From the NCBI RefSeq assembly GCF_019393635.1, contig NC_057866.1:8791723-8855722 (forward strand): a stretch of DNA of 64,000 nucleotides. The letters run 5' to 3'. The position numbers were made by a program, and so were the translations under genes. The notes beneath the pieces were generated by a model that saw only the letters and a list, made by a program, of their open reading frames with translations, did not search any database and was not told where the DNA came from. Below, in pieces: positions 44,901 through 56,364 of this stretch. This DNA comes from Dromiciops gliroides (lineage: Eukaryota; Chordata; Mammalia; Microbiotheria; Microbiotheriidae). Positions within the stretch are counted from its first letter, which is position 1, and every line of letters starts with the position of its first letter.

Positions 44901-47900
44901 CTGGGGCGGGGCGAGGTCACTGCCCGCCCCCTGCCCACCCCTGCAGACCCAGAGGAGACCCTCTCCCTCGCGCCTCCCTGTCCCTCCCAAGCGCTGAAGA
45001 TCCAAACAGTGGAGGGGGCTGGGCTGGAGCCCATTCCTTGTGGAGCAGGGAGATGGACCGAGACAAGAGCAGTAGCCACTGGGGTCCCAGGGCCAAGGGG
45101 CAGAGAAGAGACGCGCTTGTCCCAGGTGTGGCCGAGCTGGGGTGAGGGTGAGCCAGGAGCCCCCTGTCCCAGGGTCCGTTCTCCAGCCCTCGTGTGGTCC
45201 CCAGTGAGTCTGGGGAAGGAAGGGAAGGCCCGGCCTCCCTAAGGGCTTCTCCCTCGGCAGGGGAGACTGCCGGGGCTGATGAATTCCTGCCCCTGCTGAG
45301 TGCAGTCCTGGCCCAGTGTGACCTCCCAGACCTGCTGCCCGAGGCCGAGTACATGACCGAGCTCCTTGAGCCCAACCTGCTCACAGGAGAGGGTAAGCAT
45401 GCCCCTTCCCCCTCCCTGCCATGGCCCCCAATCAAGGGTCTCCCCACCTGCCCCTGGCCAGTACCTGGCCCACACCCTCACCTGAGACCTTCTCATCCTC
45501 AGGGGGCTACTGCCTCACAAGCCTGGCAGCCAGCCTGAGCCTGCTGGGGAGTTTGGGCCAGGCTGGGGCACAGCCTATCAGTCCATCCCAAGAGCTCCAG
45601 CGCTCCCTCAGCCTCTGGGAACAACGCAGGCTCCCTCCCACCGGGAACTTCAAGGTAACCTGAGGCTCCTTCCAAGACAGGGTAGAGAGTCGCAGTGGAG
45701 CAGAGCTGGGGGTGGGGATGGGAGCTTAGAACATGGGATATCGGGGCAGCTAGGTGGCACAGTGGATAAAGCACCGGCCTTGGATTCAGGAAGACCTGAG
45801 TTCAAATCTAGCCTCAGACAACTTGACACTTACTAGCTGTGTGACCCTGGGCAAGTCACTTAACCCCCATTGCCTCACCAAAAAAAGAGAGAGAGAGAGA
45901 GAGAGAACATGGGATATCAGAGAAGGGAGGAGACTCCAAACCTAGAACACAGAGGGTCTGAGCTGGGAGGAGCCTTAGAACATGGGATGTCAGGTCTGGG
46001 AGGGACCTTAGAATGTGGAATGTCAGGGCAGGGAGGAAGCTTAGAACCTAGAACACAGAGAGTCAGAGCTGGAGGAACCTTAGAACATGGAATGTCAGAG
46101 CTAGGAAGGACCTCAGAAATTAGCATACAGAGGATCAGAACTGGAGGGGCCTTAGAACCTAGGACACAGGGTCAGAGCAGGGAGGAACCTTAGAACATGA
46201 AAGAGCTGGTTTAGGAAGGGACCTTAGACAGTGCAGGGGGGTGTCTTAGAACATAGAACGTGAAATGTCAGAGCTGGAAAGAACAGAGACCTCTGTGTAA
46301 GATGAGTCATGGTGCAATTGAGATCTCTAGACTTTGATTCTGCAGACCTGGGTTCAAGTCCCACCTCTGGCACTAACTTAGTGACCCTGCTCAATCCTTT
46401 GCCTCTTGGGGCCTCAGTTTTACCCTCTGTCAAATGGGGATAACAATTCCTGCCTCAGAATTGTGAGGAAATCTGACAGAGTCCTAGAAACAGGAGCTTT
46501 CAGTTCATGCCCAGACCCAGGGGGAAAGGAGCATTTCTAGGACCTGGCCCCTGCCTCCCTCCTCCTCCTCTCCAGCCTTGTGACCATTCAGGCCCCCTCT
46601 CTTGCCGCCCCCCCCCACTTTTCCTTAGCCACAACTTGTTCCCAAGCTCACCTCTTCCAGGAAGCCTTCCCTGGTTCCCCGCCTCCCCATGCATCCTGGC
46701 ATTATTCCCTAGCACAGACAGGGCCATAAGATGTCAAACCTGGAAGGGACCTTAGCGTTCCTGTAGCCCAAACACCCCGTTTTACAACTGAGGGAAACTG
46801 AGGCTCAGAGAGGGGCAGTCACACACGGCAGCCTCTGGCTGCTCTGAGCTTGGCTCCCATCTCTCCCTCATGCCGGGCACGCCCTCCCTCCTCCTATGCC
46901 TCTTAGGCCACCTCCACCAGGAAGGCCTCATCATGGCCCATGCCTGGCTTAGGGTCAAGCCCCCCTGAGGGCAGGAGCTTTACTGGGCTCGTGTCCCACC
47001 CTGATCTTAATTAGACTGGAAGCCCCGGGATGGATCAAGTCACCAGTTACTAAGCAGACTTGGTGCCCAGGCCCTGGGGAAAGAGGCCAGGTGGAAAGTG
47101 TCCTGCCCCCAAGGAGCTGCCCTTCTCCCCAGGAGGTGTCTGCCAGCAGGGACCGGGGATGCTCTCACCGCCTTAATTCCTTGGACAGCGACACAGACTT
47201 CCTCTGGCCCATCTGTCCCTTCCAGTTCCAGAGCATTGCCCAGGGTACTAGGTCACACAGCCAGAATGTGCCAGGACAGAGGAAGGATTTGAACCCAGGT
47301 CTTTATGACACCATGGGCAGCTCTGCACCAAAGCAGCCACCAGTTAGGACGGTCATTATTAAACAAAAAAGCAGACCCTGTTTCTAGGGCACTTTCCGGC
47401 TTGCAAGTATTTTGGTCCCACCAGCACTGTGAGGTGGGCTAAGGATTGCTGTCCCCATTTTTCCGATGAATAAACTTCGGCTCAGGAAGCCCAAGGGGTC
47501 TGCCAGGTCCACACAGCTCAGAGTCATCCTGTGCCCCTCTCCTTCCCCCGGAGCTGACTAACCACGGACCCTTCCCCTTTCCCAGCACCTCCTTCGGGTG
47601 GCTTACCAGGACCCCATTAATGGCTGCACTTCCAAGACCCTGGCCCTGCCCCCGGGCTCCACAGCAGCCACACTGGGCCAATTATGTGCTGCCAAGTTCC
47701 GGGTGTCTCAGCCTGAAGCCTTCGCCCTGTTCCTGCACAATGAAAAGGGCTCCCGCCGCCTGTCCCCCGACACCCTGCCCCATGATCTCTCGGGTCCAGG
47801 CTACCTCATCTACCGGCAGGTGGAGAGAGACTCCAAGGCTGAGGCCAGCAGACCCGGAGCCGGGGAGGAGGTTCCCGGGGGTGAGGGGGCAGCCCCAGGG

Positions 47901-48047
47901 ATAAACCCGGCCAGCCAGAGCCCAGAGGGAGGTGGAGGGAGGGCAGAGGGGCCGGGGATGGTAGAGAGCAGAGGGACCACAGGAGGTGAGGTGGAGCAGG
48001 AGGAAGGGAAGGAGACAGAATCGGGAGGGGCCAGGAGGAGTGACTGA
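41906..48047 (+). CDS. RIN1: RIN1, Ras and Rab interactor 1
   Basis: Ten coding exons: 41906-41973, 42221-42401, 42535-42649, 42781-42853, 43051-43142, 43402-44154, 44473-44778, 45261-45392, 45503-45654, 47586-48047, all GT/AG and phase-matched, 777 aa (human 783 as I recall). RIN1 is a cytosolic RAS effector that activates RAB5 and ABL kinases. Seen in order: an ABL-site-like RDPVYDIPE with Tyr30; SH2 domain at about 60-155 (FLVRKSNTRQCKALCVRLPE); proline-rich region with VPPPPVPVPPGGP; RSMS at 347-350, matching the 14-3-3 site region of human RIN1; VPS9 exchange domain at about 440-575 (DEFLPLLSAVLAQCDLPDLL, AEYMTELLEPNLLTGEGGY); RAS-association domain at about 627-705; a diverged acidic Gly/Glu-rich tail. 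Intron 9 carries a SINE and a minisatellite. The exon 3 acceptor is a cagcag tandem that could add one Gln. Confidence 0.96.
45743..45903 (+). mobile_element. Marsupial SINE in RIN1 intron 9
   Basis: Full copy. The target duplication agaacatgggatatc at 45,728-45,742 and 45,904-45,918 is itself one end of a minisatellite unit, so the SINE landed at the edge of that array. Confidence 0.94.
45904..46290 (+). repeat. Minisatellite of a roughly 40-bp unit, RIN1 intron 9
   Basis: About nine imperfect units of the type AGAACATGGAATGTCAGAGC + tgggagggacctt follow one another. Alternate units carry tagaacacagag(g/a)gtc, hinting at a higher-order period of two units. The same unit occurs in SLC29A2 intron 4 and, reversed, at about 60,620 and 62,500. 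Confidence 0.85.
46305..46490 (+). mobile_element. MIR, RIN1 intron 9
   Basis: cagacctgggttcaagtccc, acctctggcactaacttagt and gtcaaatggggataacaatt in MIR order. Confidence 0.8.
47220..47500 (-). mobile_element. MIR fragments, RIN1 intron 9
   Basis: gtcacacagccagaatgtgc with gatttgaacccaggtcttta (47,240-47,320), and gcactgtgaggtgggctaag with ccccatttttccgatgaata (47,420-47,480), are reversed MIR pieces. Confidence 0.65.
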
Positions 48048-48500
48048 CCTGAACCAGTTCCCCAGGGTCCTCCACCAGACCCATAGACTGGTGAACCCTC
48101 CTGATTCCCTCAATGCACTTACAACCACTTTTTGCACCTGACTTTGGGGAAAGAAACTGCCTTGGGGGTGGCCCAACCTGGAGACCCCAGAGGGCTGGAG
48201 GAGACTGCTGATGAACGAATGAACGAATGAACGAATGAACGAATGAATGAATGAATGAATGAATGAATGAATGAATGAATGAATGAAGTGTTTATTGGGC
48301 GCTTATTATGTGCGGAGCTCTGAAGGTTCCTAGAGAAAGGCAGACGGTGCCTGCCCTTAGGGATCATCTGTTCTAGGGAGGGAGACTTCATGTTGTGCTG
48401 CTGGTCAGAGGCAGGTGGTGGGCATGGCTGAGCCCTCCTCACACAATGGCTCTGCTGCTCCCAAGGCTCTTGCCTTAGGGTCCCAGGAAGTTCCCATGGA
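48048..48500 (+). other. RIN1 3' region with (GAAT)n/(GAAC)n repeat
   Basis: After the stop, a tetranucleotide run at 48,213-48,286 grades from gaac to gaat units and leads into an old repeat head (gtgtttattgggcgcttatt). No canonical AATAAA was found close by, so the RIN1 transcript end is unresolved. A weak candidate is cataaaatcaatattg at about 49,283. Confidence 0.5.
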
Positions 48501-49560
48501 GGCTTGAAGGGTCAAGGTCGGGGCTGGGGGTGGGGGCAGTTACTGGCCCTGAAGGAGCCTGACCCCCCCCCTCCTGGGGGGCCTGGCTGGTGTGTGGGAG
48601 AGAAAGTCTTGCCAGGTCTGTATTGGGAGCCTTCCTCAGTCACTCATGGAATGGGTCAGCTCACCTTGTCCAAGCCCCTCAGCTAAGGAGGCAGAAGAGA
48701 CTGGCCCAAGGTCATTCGTAGAAAGGCAGTGTCTGCCATTCTAACTCCCAACTTCCGGGTCCAGGACAGTCAGAGGTAGCAGGACCCATTGTTAGTTGGT
48801 CCAATCCTGAGCCCTCTCTGAACCAGTGACTGCCTGGGCAGCCCTCACCACGCACAGTGGAGGCACATGGCAGGTGGGGGTGGGGGTGGAGTGAAATCCA
48901 AGCTCCCTCAGATCCACCAACCATCCACCTAAATTCTCTGAACTCACCATAGAGTCCCTCGGGCTGGAGGTCAGTGGCACAGACTGGAGAGGGTTAATTC
49001 TTTCCCCAGCCTCTGAGCTACAGGGAAGGAAAGAGCCAACGTCCCTGTGGACGTTGTGGTCAGGAAGCCCTGACCTCAGGAGCTGAGGATGGAGCTGGAG
49101 AGTTAGCCAAGGGCATGCCTTCTCCTTGACAGCTCCCCCCACCGCCCCTCCCCGTTGCAACGTTCAAGTCTAATTTCCCGGCTGGTCACCCCTTCCCTCC
49201 TTCCTCACTCTAGCCAGAGGCTCTGTATGTCTTCTTTTCTGTCCCCCTTGAGTGCCCAGGACTGTGCTGACCACCCCACAGACATAAAATCAATATTGTT
49301 GATCAATGTGTGTCCAGGTGCGTTGTGTCTGGAGAAGAGTGATATGTGGGGGGAGGCCTCAAAGCCATTGGATAGATGAGGAAGGGGAGGGCCTGAGTGG
49401 GGAAGGGGCTTGTCCGAGGTGGCAGGGTGGGTGAGTTAGGTTAGATTAGAGCCCAGGCTTCTTGTCCAGAGGAAGGCCGGTCACACCCCGTCTGTGATTC
49501 TTCCCGACAGCCACTGGCTGGAATCCAGGCTGCAGAAATGATAGCATCCACAAGAGCCCA
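48501..49560. other. Intergenic, no feature recognised
   Basis: Unique GC-moderate sequence with short open frames only. A fragment of an L2- or MIR-like tail is possible at about 49,230-49,310. Confidence 0.4.
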
Positions 49561-49584
49561 TTTTCCTAGGGCTTTAAACAGTGA

Positions 49585-49865
49585 CCCCATATGGTGTACC
49601 AGATAAGAAGGCCGGGATTGGGGGTAGGAAGTTCTGGGTTCAAATGCAGCTTCTGATGTTGAGTTAGCTGGGAGACTTTGGGGAAGTAGCCCAGCTTTTC
49701 TGAGTCTGTTCCCTCCCATTGAGGCCAGTGGTGACAGTGTGGCTTACCCACCTCACCAGGTGGTCGTGAAAAGTAAGAGATAATGTAGAGAAAGTCTTAA
49801 AGAGCTGCAGAAATAGCCTGAATATCCCATTTGACAGATGAGGAGACTGAGGCTCAGAGAGGAGG
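49585..49865 (+). mobile_element. MIR-like copy
   Basis: aagttctgggttcaaatgca, gttagctgggagactttggg, caggtggtcgtgaaaagtaa, then gacagatgaggagactgagg from a second old repeat. Confidence 0.6.
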
Positions 49866-50342
49866 CGCCCCCAGAAGTCTTCGAGCCCTAGCAGTCTCCC
49901 TGAGGCCAGGGAGCTCACTACCTCTCGGCACAAGCGCCGTCGGTTTTGGACAGCTCCTGTGGTTAGGAAACACCTCCTAGAGGAGGGTGCAGGCCCGGCT
50001 CTTGCGGCTTCCCCCCATTGTCCACAGCGACAGGGTGGGGGGGTCAGCTTAGGCGCTTTGGCCCCCGAAGGGTCTAGCCCCCCCCCCCCCCAGCTGCTGC
50101 TCGTTCCACTTCCGTCTTCCCAAGGGTCAACAGTTGAGCTTGGGCCGGAGACCCCGGCTTCCCGCCACCAGCCCCACCTGGCAGAGCTCCCCTCTCCGGC
50201 CTCTAGGGCCTTCCCTGCTGGCCACCTGTACCTCTTAGCCCCGTGGGACCCTTAGAAGCCCCAGGACTCAACCAGAGACCCCCAGGGCAGAGACCCTCTG
50301 CCCCCCACTCTGCACACGCTGTGTCTTCGTTCTCCCTTTGTG

Positions 50343-50354
50343 CCACCAGGGGGC
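50343..50354 (+). promoter_or_regulatory. CTCF-like core site
   Basis: CCACCAGGGGGC matches the CTCF core. It stands in non-repeat sequence about 2.3 kb after the RIN1 stop, a plausible boundary between RIN1 and the next gene. Confidence 0.5.
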
Positions 50355-51259
50355 AATCGTGCCCCGTTCTCCAGGCCTCGGAAAAGAAGGCCATTTGGGG
50401 AGGGGGCATATCATAACATGCTTCTGCCCAGGGAGCTCAATCTGCAGAACGGGGGGGTCAAGGGGAGCCCGAGGAGGCCGATTGTCTCGGACTGAGGGGG
50501 GGCCACAAGGAGAGGATCATCACCCTCAGATCTGAAATGATACCTGGAAATCATCCAGGCAACCTCTTCCCTTTACAGAGGAGGAAACTGAGACCAACGG
50601 GAGCCTCAGCTGGGGGCGGGGAGGAAGGGAGGAGTACCATCGGAGGTTCTGAGCTCTTGGGTCCAGGCCCCACCCAGGTCACAAGCGGAGATGTAATGGA
50701 ATCCCCTGACCTGTCCCCTCACACTGCACGTCAGAGTCTCTCAGCAGGAGGATTCGAACCCAAGTGGTCTTTATCCAGACCCAGGGCTCCGTCTGAGACA
50801 TTGTGTTCCCAGTCTCAGAGCTTCCTCCCAGGGGGCTGGCTCTGCTCCGGGGAGGGGGGGGAGCTCGGACCAGGAGGGCTCAGCTCCTATCTGTAAACAC
50901 AGCTGCTGGTGGGCCAGGAATGTCTCCAACCGGAGAGGGAGAAGGGGCCAGTTGCCCCAGCCCCAGGCTCTGGGACCAGCCGTTTCTGCTGCCTCCCTTC
51001 CCCCCCCCCGCCCCCCGACACTTCCTTCTCTGATCTTGGCCTGGGAACTGAAGGGGCGGCATCCACCTTCCACAGCTGAGTGGGATGCAGGCTATTCCTG
51101 GGTCCAAGGGCTGGGCCCAGATCCCTCCCTTCCTGGACCAAGTTAGATGCCGCCTTCTCAGGGAAGGAGCCTCGTCTGCTCCCTCCCAAACTCCGTGGCC
51201 CAGGTGAAAGCGCTCTCGCCTTCTCTGCACTCATCTCCCCTCCCTCGCACTAGGGTCCA

Positions 51260-51610
51260 CATGTGGGTTATAGATTTAGAGCGGGAAGTCACCTGAGACA
51301 GAGGGGTAAACTGAAGCCCAGGGAGAGCAATCAAGGTCAGAAGGGACCTCAGGGGTCATCAGATCAAACCCTCTTCTTTTACAGGTGAAGAAACGGAGAC
51401 CTGTAAAGCTTCAGTGATTTGTCCAAGGTCACGCGAGTGAGACTTGAACCTAGATCCTCTGAATCCTGTTCCCCTCATTAGATTGTAAATTCCTCGAGGG
51501 CAGGGCACTCATCATATCTATCTTGTATCCCTGGAGAGACTGAGTGGCTTGCCTCCCCAAGGTCACACAGATAGTAAGTCTCTGAAACACAGGACCTTTG
51601 CACACAGTAG
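51260..51610 (-). repeat. Old MIR-like repeats
   Basis: gaccttgattgctctccctg in reverse sense, acaggtgaagaaacggagac, aaggtcacgcgagtgagact, and ccaaggtcacacagatagta are separate pieces of old tRNA-SINE type repeats. Boundaries are uncertain. Confidence 0.45.
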
Positions 51611-51748
51611 GTGATTAATATATGTGTGAATGAATGAGCACTGAGGTCCAGGTCAAGTGGTTGACATAGAGAAGTCATGGACAATCATCTAAGGAAGCAA
51701 AGGATGTTAGAGGAAAGAGTCCTGGCCTGGAAGCGACTGCCTAGATGA

Positions 51749-51975
51749 CAGCCGCTAGGTGGCACCATGGTACCCAGAGCTCTGGCCCTGGCGACAGGAA
51801 GACTTGAGTTCAAATCCAGCCTCAGACACTAGCTGTGTTACCCTGGCAAATGACTTGACCTCCCTAATCTGTAAAATGGGAATAATAGGAGCAACTACCT
51901 CCCGGGCTCGTTATGAGGATCAAACAAAATAAGGTCATATTTGTAAAGCCCAGTGGCTTGCACACAGTAAGCATT
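51749..51975 (+). mobile_element. Long SINE with MIR-like tail and CTCF-like head
   Basis: gccgctaggtggcaccatgg, gacaggaagacttgagttca, tccctaatctgtaaaatggg, then ttatgaggatcaaacaaaat. The head holds CCGCTAGGTGGCACC (51,752-51,766), close to the CTCF core. Confidence 0.75.
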
Positions 51976-52229
51976 TAGTTAATGCTTCTTTCTTTCCTTC
52001 CCCCTTCCCACGACACCAGAGATGCCACTTCTCTTTGGGCCTCCGTTTCTTCCTCAGCACATGAAGGAGCAGAAGTAGGGGACTCCGAGGTCCTTCCCAG
52101 CCTGACTCTCAGCTTCACACAGTCCCCAAGCTGGGAAACATTACTGCCCACAAGGGACCCACAGATACCACAGAGGCCTGGGGTGGTCTCAGAAACAGTG
52201 GGTAAGACAACAGAGACAGATGTGGGTAA

Positions 52230-52640
52230 GGCCCCCAGGAGGGACACCCTCCCTGTCTAGGCCCCTCCTCTGGACCTGGGCTCCCAGCCCCTGCCTACAG
52301 AGGCTGGGGAAGGGGGCGGTGCCTCAGCCAGCTGTTGAGCAAATCCAGATGCACCAGAGACCTAGATGGCTGGGGGACCAAAGGAGGGGGGAGGGCCAGA
52401 GGGCAGGGAATTCTCTCATCCTTTCTCCTATGAAGCCCTGGGGTCTGGGGTATTGGGGGTGGGTGGGGGTGGAGCTTCATCCAGCTGTGGTGGGATTCCA
52501 AAGGGGTGCAGGAGTGGGGAGCTGGGACCCCTTGGCAGGGGCAGGGAGGAGGGTAGGCAGCCCTGGGTGGGGTGGCCTGAACTCATCAGATTCCAGCCCT
52601 AGTGACTCATGGGGTGAACGCCTGGAGGTGGGGGATGATG
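52230..52640 (+). repeat. Duplicated non-coding block A, copy 1
   Basis: Phrases ctgttgagcaaatccagatg, ctcatcagattccagccc and tagtgactcatgggg also occur in the same order at 61,145-61,390. This copy has about 150 additional bases in the middle. It includes an AP-1 site TGACTCA at 52,603-52,609. Confidence 0.75.
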
Positions 52641-52699
52641 GAGGAGAGACGATGGAAGGGGGAGACAACAGAGGGGCCAGAGAGGTGCAAATGATAACT

Positions 52700-53010
52700 C
52701 TGTGAGGTCAGGGGCAAACTAGGAGGAAGAACTTGTGCCTGAGCAGGAAGGGCTTCCTGGAGGAAGAGGCATTTGAGCTGGGCTTTGCCGGACAGGTAGA
52801 TACTGAGCTGGTAGAAAGTTCCAGGAAAAGCCTGGGGGTGTAAGGGAAGAGTGATAATACCGGGTCAGGGATGTCAAATCAGGACGACAAAATTTGAGTG
52901 TGAGTAGGAAATGGGACAGACCCAAACTGAAGCAGAGCCTTGAAGGAGGCTGGGGAGAGGGGTGGTTGCCCCAGGGCTCAGAAGCAAAGCTCGGAACTGC
53001 TGCCATCCCG
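52700..53010 (+). mobile_element. Fragment of the long ancient repeat
   Basis: agcaggaagggcttcctgga, catttgagctgggctttgcc and gcagagccttgaaggaggct follow the order of the old repeat family. Confidence 0.55.
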
Positions 53011-53369
53011 ATTCAGGCCTGAAGCTTTCTCAATAATCCTACTCTCTGCCTCCTGCCCCCATCCTGGAAACAGAAGAACTGGCTCATGTTTTCTCTCCAC
53101 CCCCGGGAATATCAGAATTTAGCTTGTCTCTAAAACAGCTCAGGCTAACGAGACATCAAGGATGGGATGAGACTTACTTAATCTAACAGTGAATGAAAAA
53201 AATTCACCCCAAAGCCCATGAGCCGCCCATGAACTCTGGCTGCTTGTGAACTCTTCCCTCCTCAGGGTTCTCTCCATTCTTTGTGACTTATGCTTCTACC
53301 CTGGGTGCGCCTCCATGAGGGGTAAGAACGAGAGGTTTCTAGGGAGCCAAGCCCAAGACCCCTTCACAG

Positions 53370-53910
53370 CCACTGATACACAACCTGTCAGTTTCTGAGG
53401 TTGAATCATCTGACCCTGAGCTGGAAGGTTGGCCTTCCCAAGGCTCTTGGGCTGAGCTGTCCGTCAGGGTCTGAGAGGAGGTGACTACGAAGGAGGTGTT
53501 GGTGGTCTGATTGTGTCCCCTTCAGAGTGCTGGCTCACCTGCCCAATGGGAGGTGAGAAGTTGGTTGGCAGTCAGTGGCAGTGGCCAGTCCCACCTCCCC
53601 AGGAGCTGCTTTTCCGAATGATGGCTGGGAAGGCCAATGGGGGGGGGGTCTTCTACTCCTGGGACTCCACGCTTATCTGATCATTGGTGGCAATTGGGCA
53701 GTAACCGTTGCTGGTGGTGATGAGGAAAGTGGACCCTTATCCACAATGCTGTCTTCCCATTGGCCAATGATGGCCAGGGAAGGCTGGGGGTGAGAGGCTA
53801 GGCAAGAAGCAGGTTTGGTGGTCTGGGGGATCGTGTGACTTCCAAGGCTCTTGCCTTCATGCCTGGTCTGCCTTTATTGGGGCCTGAGAGGAGATGTCTC
53901 ATCTTTAGGA
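53370..53910 (+). repeat. Dispersed repeat block B, copy 1
   Basis: cccaaggctcttgggctgag, agggtctgagaggaggtgac, ccaggagctgcttttccgaa, aagtggacccttatccacaa and a second ggctcttgccttcatgcctg are shared with 59,150-59,920. Confidence 0.7.
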
Positions 53911-54830
53911 TGTCTTGCTGTTCGGGGTTGGCTGGATCAGCTGAAAAAAAACCACAGATTTTTAGTCAGGAGAAAAAAAGACTTGCGAGTGGGAGGAGAA
54001 TCTACACATTCAAATATATGCAGGCTTTCAGAGAAGCCAGGGGCATCGTGTGCACTTTTATGTCTACACGAGGAGACGGGACTCTGGATCAGGGAGAAAA
54101 GCTGAAAGCAACAGTAGACGCCCATGTAAGTTTACCTGTGTAAGTGGCAGTGTGGGTGCAGAGCTTCTTGGGGGATTCCAGAGATGCTGAGACAAAGATG
54201 CCTGGAGAAAGAGAAAAAAGGACAGACATCGAAAGGAGCCAGCCTCTGTGGGATTTCCAAGAGGGGATGTGACTGGGTCTGGGTCCTCTTTGGGCCTTGG
54301 TTTGAGCTGAGACCTTACCTAGCTCCCCTGTAAAGAGCCCATTCACTCTTGTAATCTTTGGTGTATACTAACCTGTAAAACTGCTCAGGTTTCTGTGGGC
54401 CGTTTGCTTAGGTTCGGGGGTTTATATGCCAGGAAGGCATATATGCCATCTGCTATTTGTCTTGGTCTTTCTGTTTAGCAGATATTTGGTGAGGAGGGGC
54501 TAAGCTGGGGAGTGTAAAATAAGCGCTACCTCCCCACAAGAGTGATCACAAATGAGCTTTTTTCTGAACCTCTTTTATCAGCAATATCTGACGGAGCAAA
54601 AAGAGATCAATTTAACCCAATATCCTTCTCCAACATGGATGTGGGAAGGAGCAAGGCCCAGCCCCCGCCTCTCAAGGTAGAAAAATCTCTGTCGCCCTTG
54701 GAGAGAGGAATGGTTCAGATTCCAGAGGCCTCTGTCCATACCACCCGGGAGCATTTCTTAACCAACAGAACTATACAAAAGGAGGAATGGGGCTGCCCCA
54801 GGACATGGTGAGGTCCCCTCATGGGAAGTC
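53911..54830. other. Intergenic, unassigned
   Basis: No gene or named repeat recognised. An 89-codon open frame (54,542-54,811) lacks splice context and family likeness. Confidence 0.4.
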
Positions 54831-55287
54831 TTCACACACGGCTTAGGGATGTCATAAAGGGAATTTTTTCCCACATAGATTGGATCGGATGACCAATGAG
54901 GTCCCTTCTAGTTCTGAAATCTTCCAATTCTGCATCTCTCCATTTCTTAGCGCAGTGCACGGCACTAAATAAATGTCGATTGTCTGACTTTGTCCAATCT
55001 CCCAAACTCCTCTTGTTATCTATGGTGTCTATGTTATAGGAGATCTGTTATAGATTGATTGGAGGGGGCACAGAGTAGTCAGGAAGACAAACGGGGAGAC
55101 TATTACAATAGTCCAAGGTGGTGGGTTGTGTCAGTAGGTATTAGAGGAGAGGAGAGGAAGGGTGTGAGAGCTAACCAGAGGTAAGATATACCAGCTTGGT
55201 AGCTGACCAGACAGGAAGGGTGGAGGAAGAGGAAGGGGGTCAGAGGGAGGCAGAGGGCTCTCCTTTGCCTCTTAAAAGTATCCCTGG

Positions 55288-55426
55288 GGGGCAGCTAGGT
55301 GGCACAGTGGATAGAGCACTGGCCCTGGATTCAGAAAGACCTGAGTTCAAATCTGGACTCAGACACTTGAAACTAGCTGTGTGACCCTGGGCAAGTCATT
55401 TAACCCCCATTGCCTCACACACAAAA
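55288..55426 (+). mobile_element. Marsupial SINE
   Basis: Copy with target duplication aaaagtatccctgg at 55,274-55,287 and 55,427-55,440. It lacks the usual cttac between gacacttgaaa and ctagctgtgtg. Confidence 0.93.
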
Positions 55427-56364
55427 AAAAGTATCCCTGGCATCTTTCAGAACTTAGCTCAGATGTCACTTCTACACAAAGCCCTTCAGTAACTCTTCAA
55501 GTTGCACTAATTTTGTGTTTCCTTTGTCTCATCAGCGTCCATGAATTTAATAATAATCTATGCCACTGACTCCCAAATCTACACATCCATCTCCCTATAT
55601 AGCACCAACTGCTTAGTAGCCATTTGGAGCTGGAGGTCCCGGAGGGATCCACAAGTCAACACATCCAAAAGAGGGCTTGTTACGGAACTTCCCGGTTAGG
55701 GTACTACCATCCTTCCAGCCTCCTGGGTTCAGCTCAACACTCTTGCCCACCCCACACATTCAATCAGTTGCCTAGTCTTGCTGTTTCTATCTCTGCAACA
55801 TTTTCCACACCCATGCCCCTCCTCAATACATCCATGGCTGTGTCATCACCTCTCACCTAGACTATTGCAGTAGCCTCCTGATTGGTCTCCTCTCTCCCAG
55901 CCATCCTCCAGACAGCTGCTAAAGTGATTCTCCTGAACCTAATGCCTCTATAAGCTTCTCTGTTTAGTTTGTAAAGCTCTTGGCAACTTGGCCCCCACCT
56001 GCCTTTCTAGCCTTATTTATGCCTCTTTTCTCTCACCGCCCTCCCTGCTGTTCACACACACACACCATTCCATGGCTTATCTTCCCGTGCCTAGAACATA
56101 CTCCCACCTCCCTGCTGGCTCGCAGAATCCCTGGCTCCTCCTGCGTGAAGCCTTTTCTCATGCCCTCCCAGCCACCCCCAGCTGCCAATGGCTCCTCCCA
56201 CCTCCTAATTGTCTCCTATTAATTGTGTTTCTTCTCATTTACATGCATGTGGCCTCCCCAATTGATCGGAAGCTCATTGAGGGCAGGAGGGATGATTTCA
56301 GGAGTTCTGTCTTTGTATCCCTGTTGCCTAGCACAGTGCCTGGCACATAGTACTGTATATTCTT

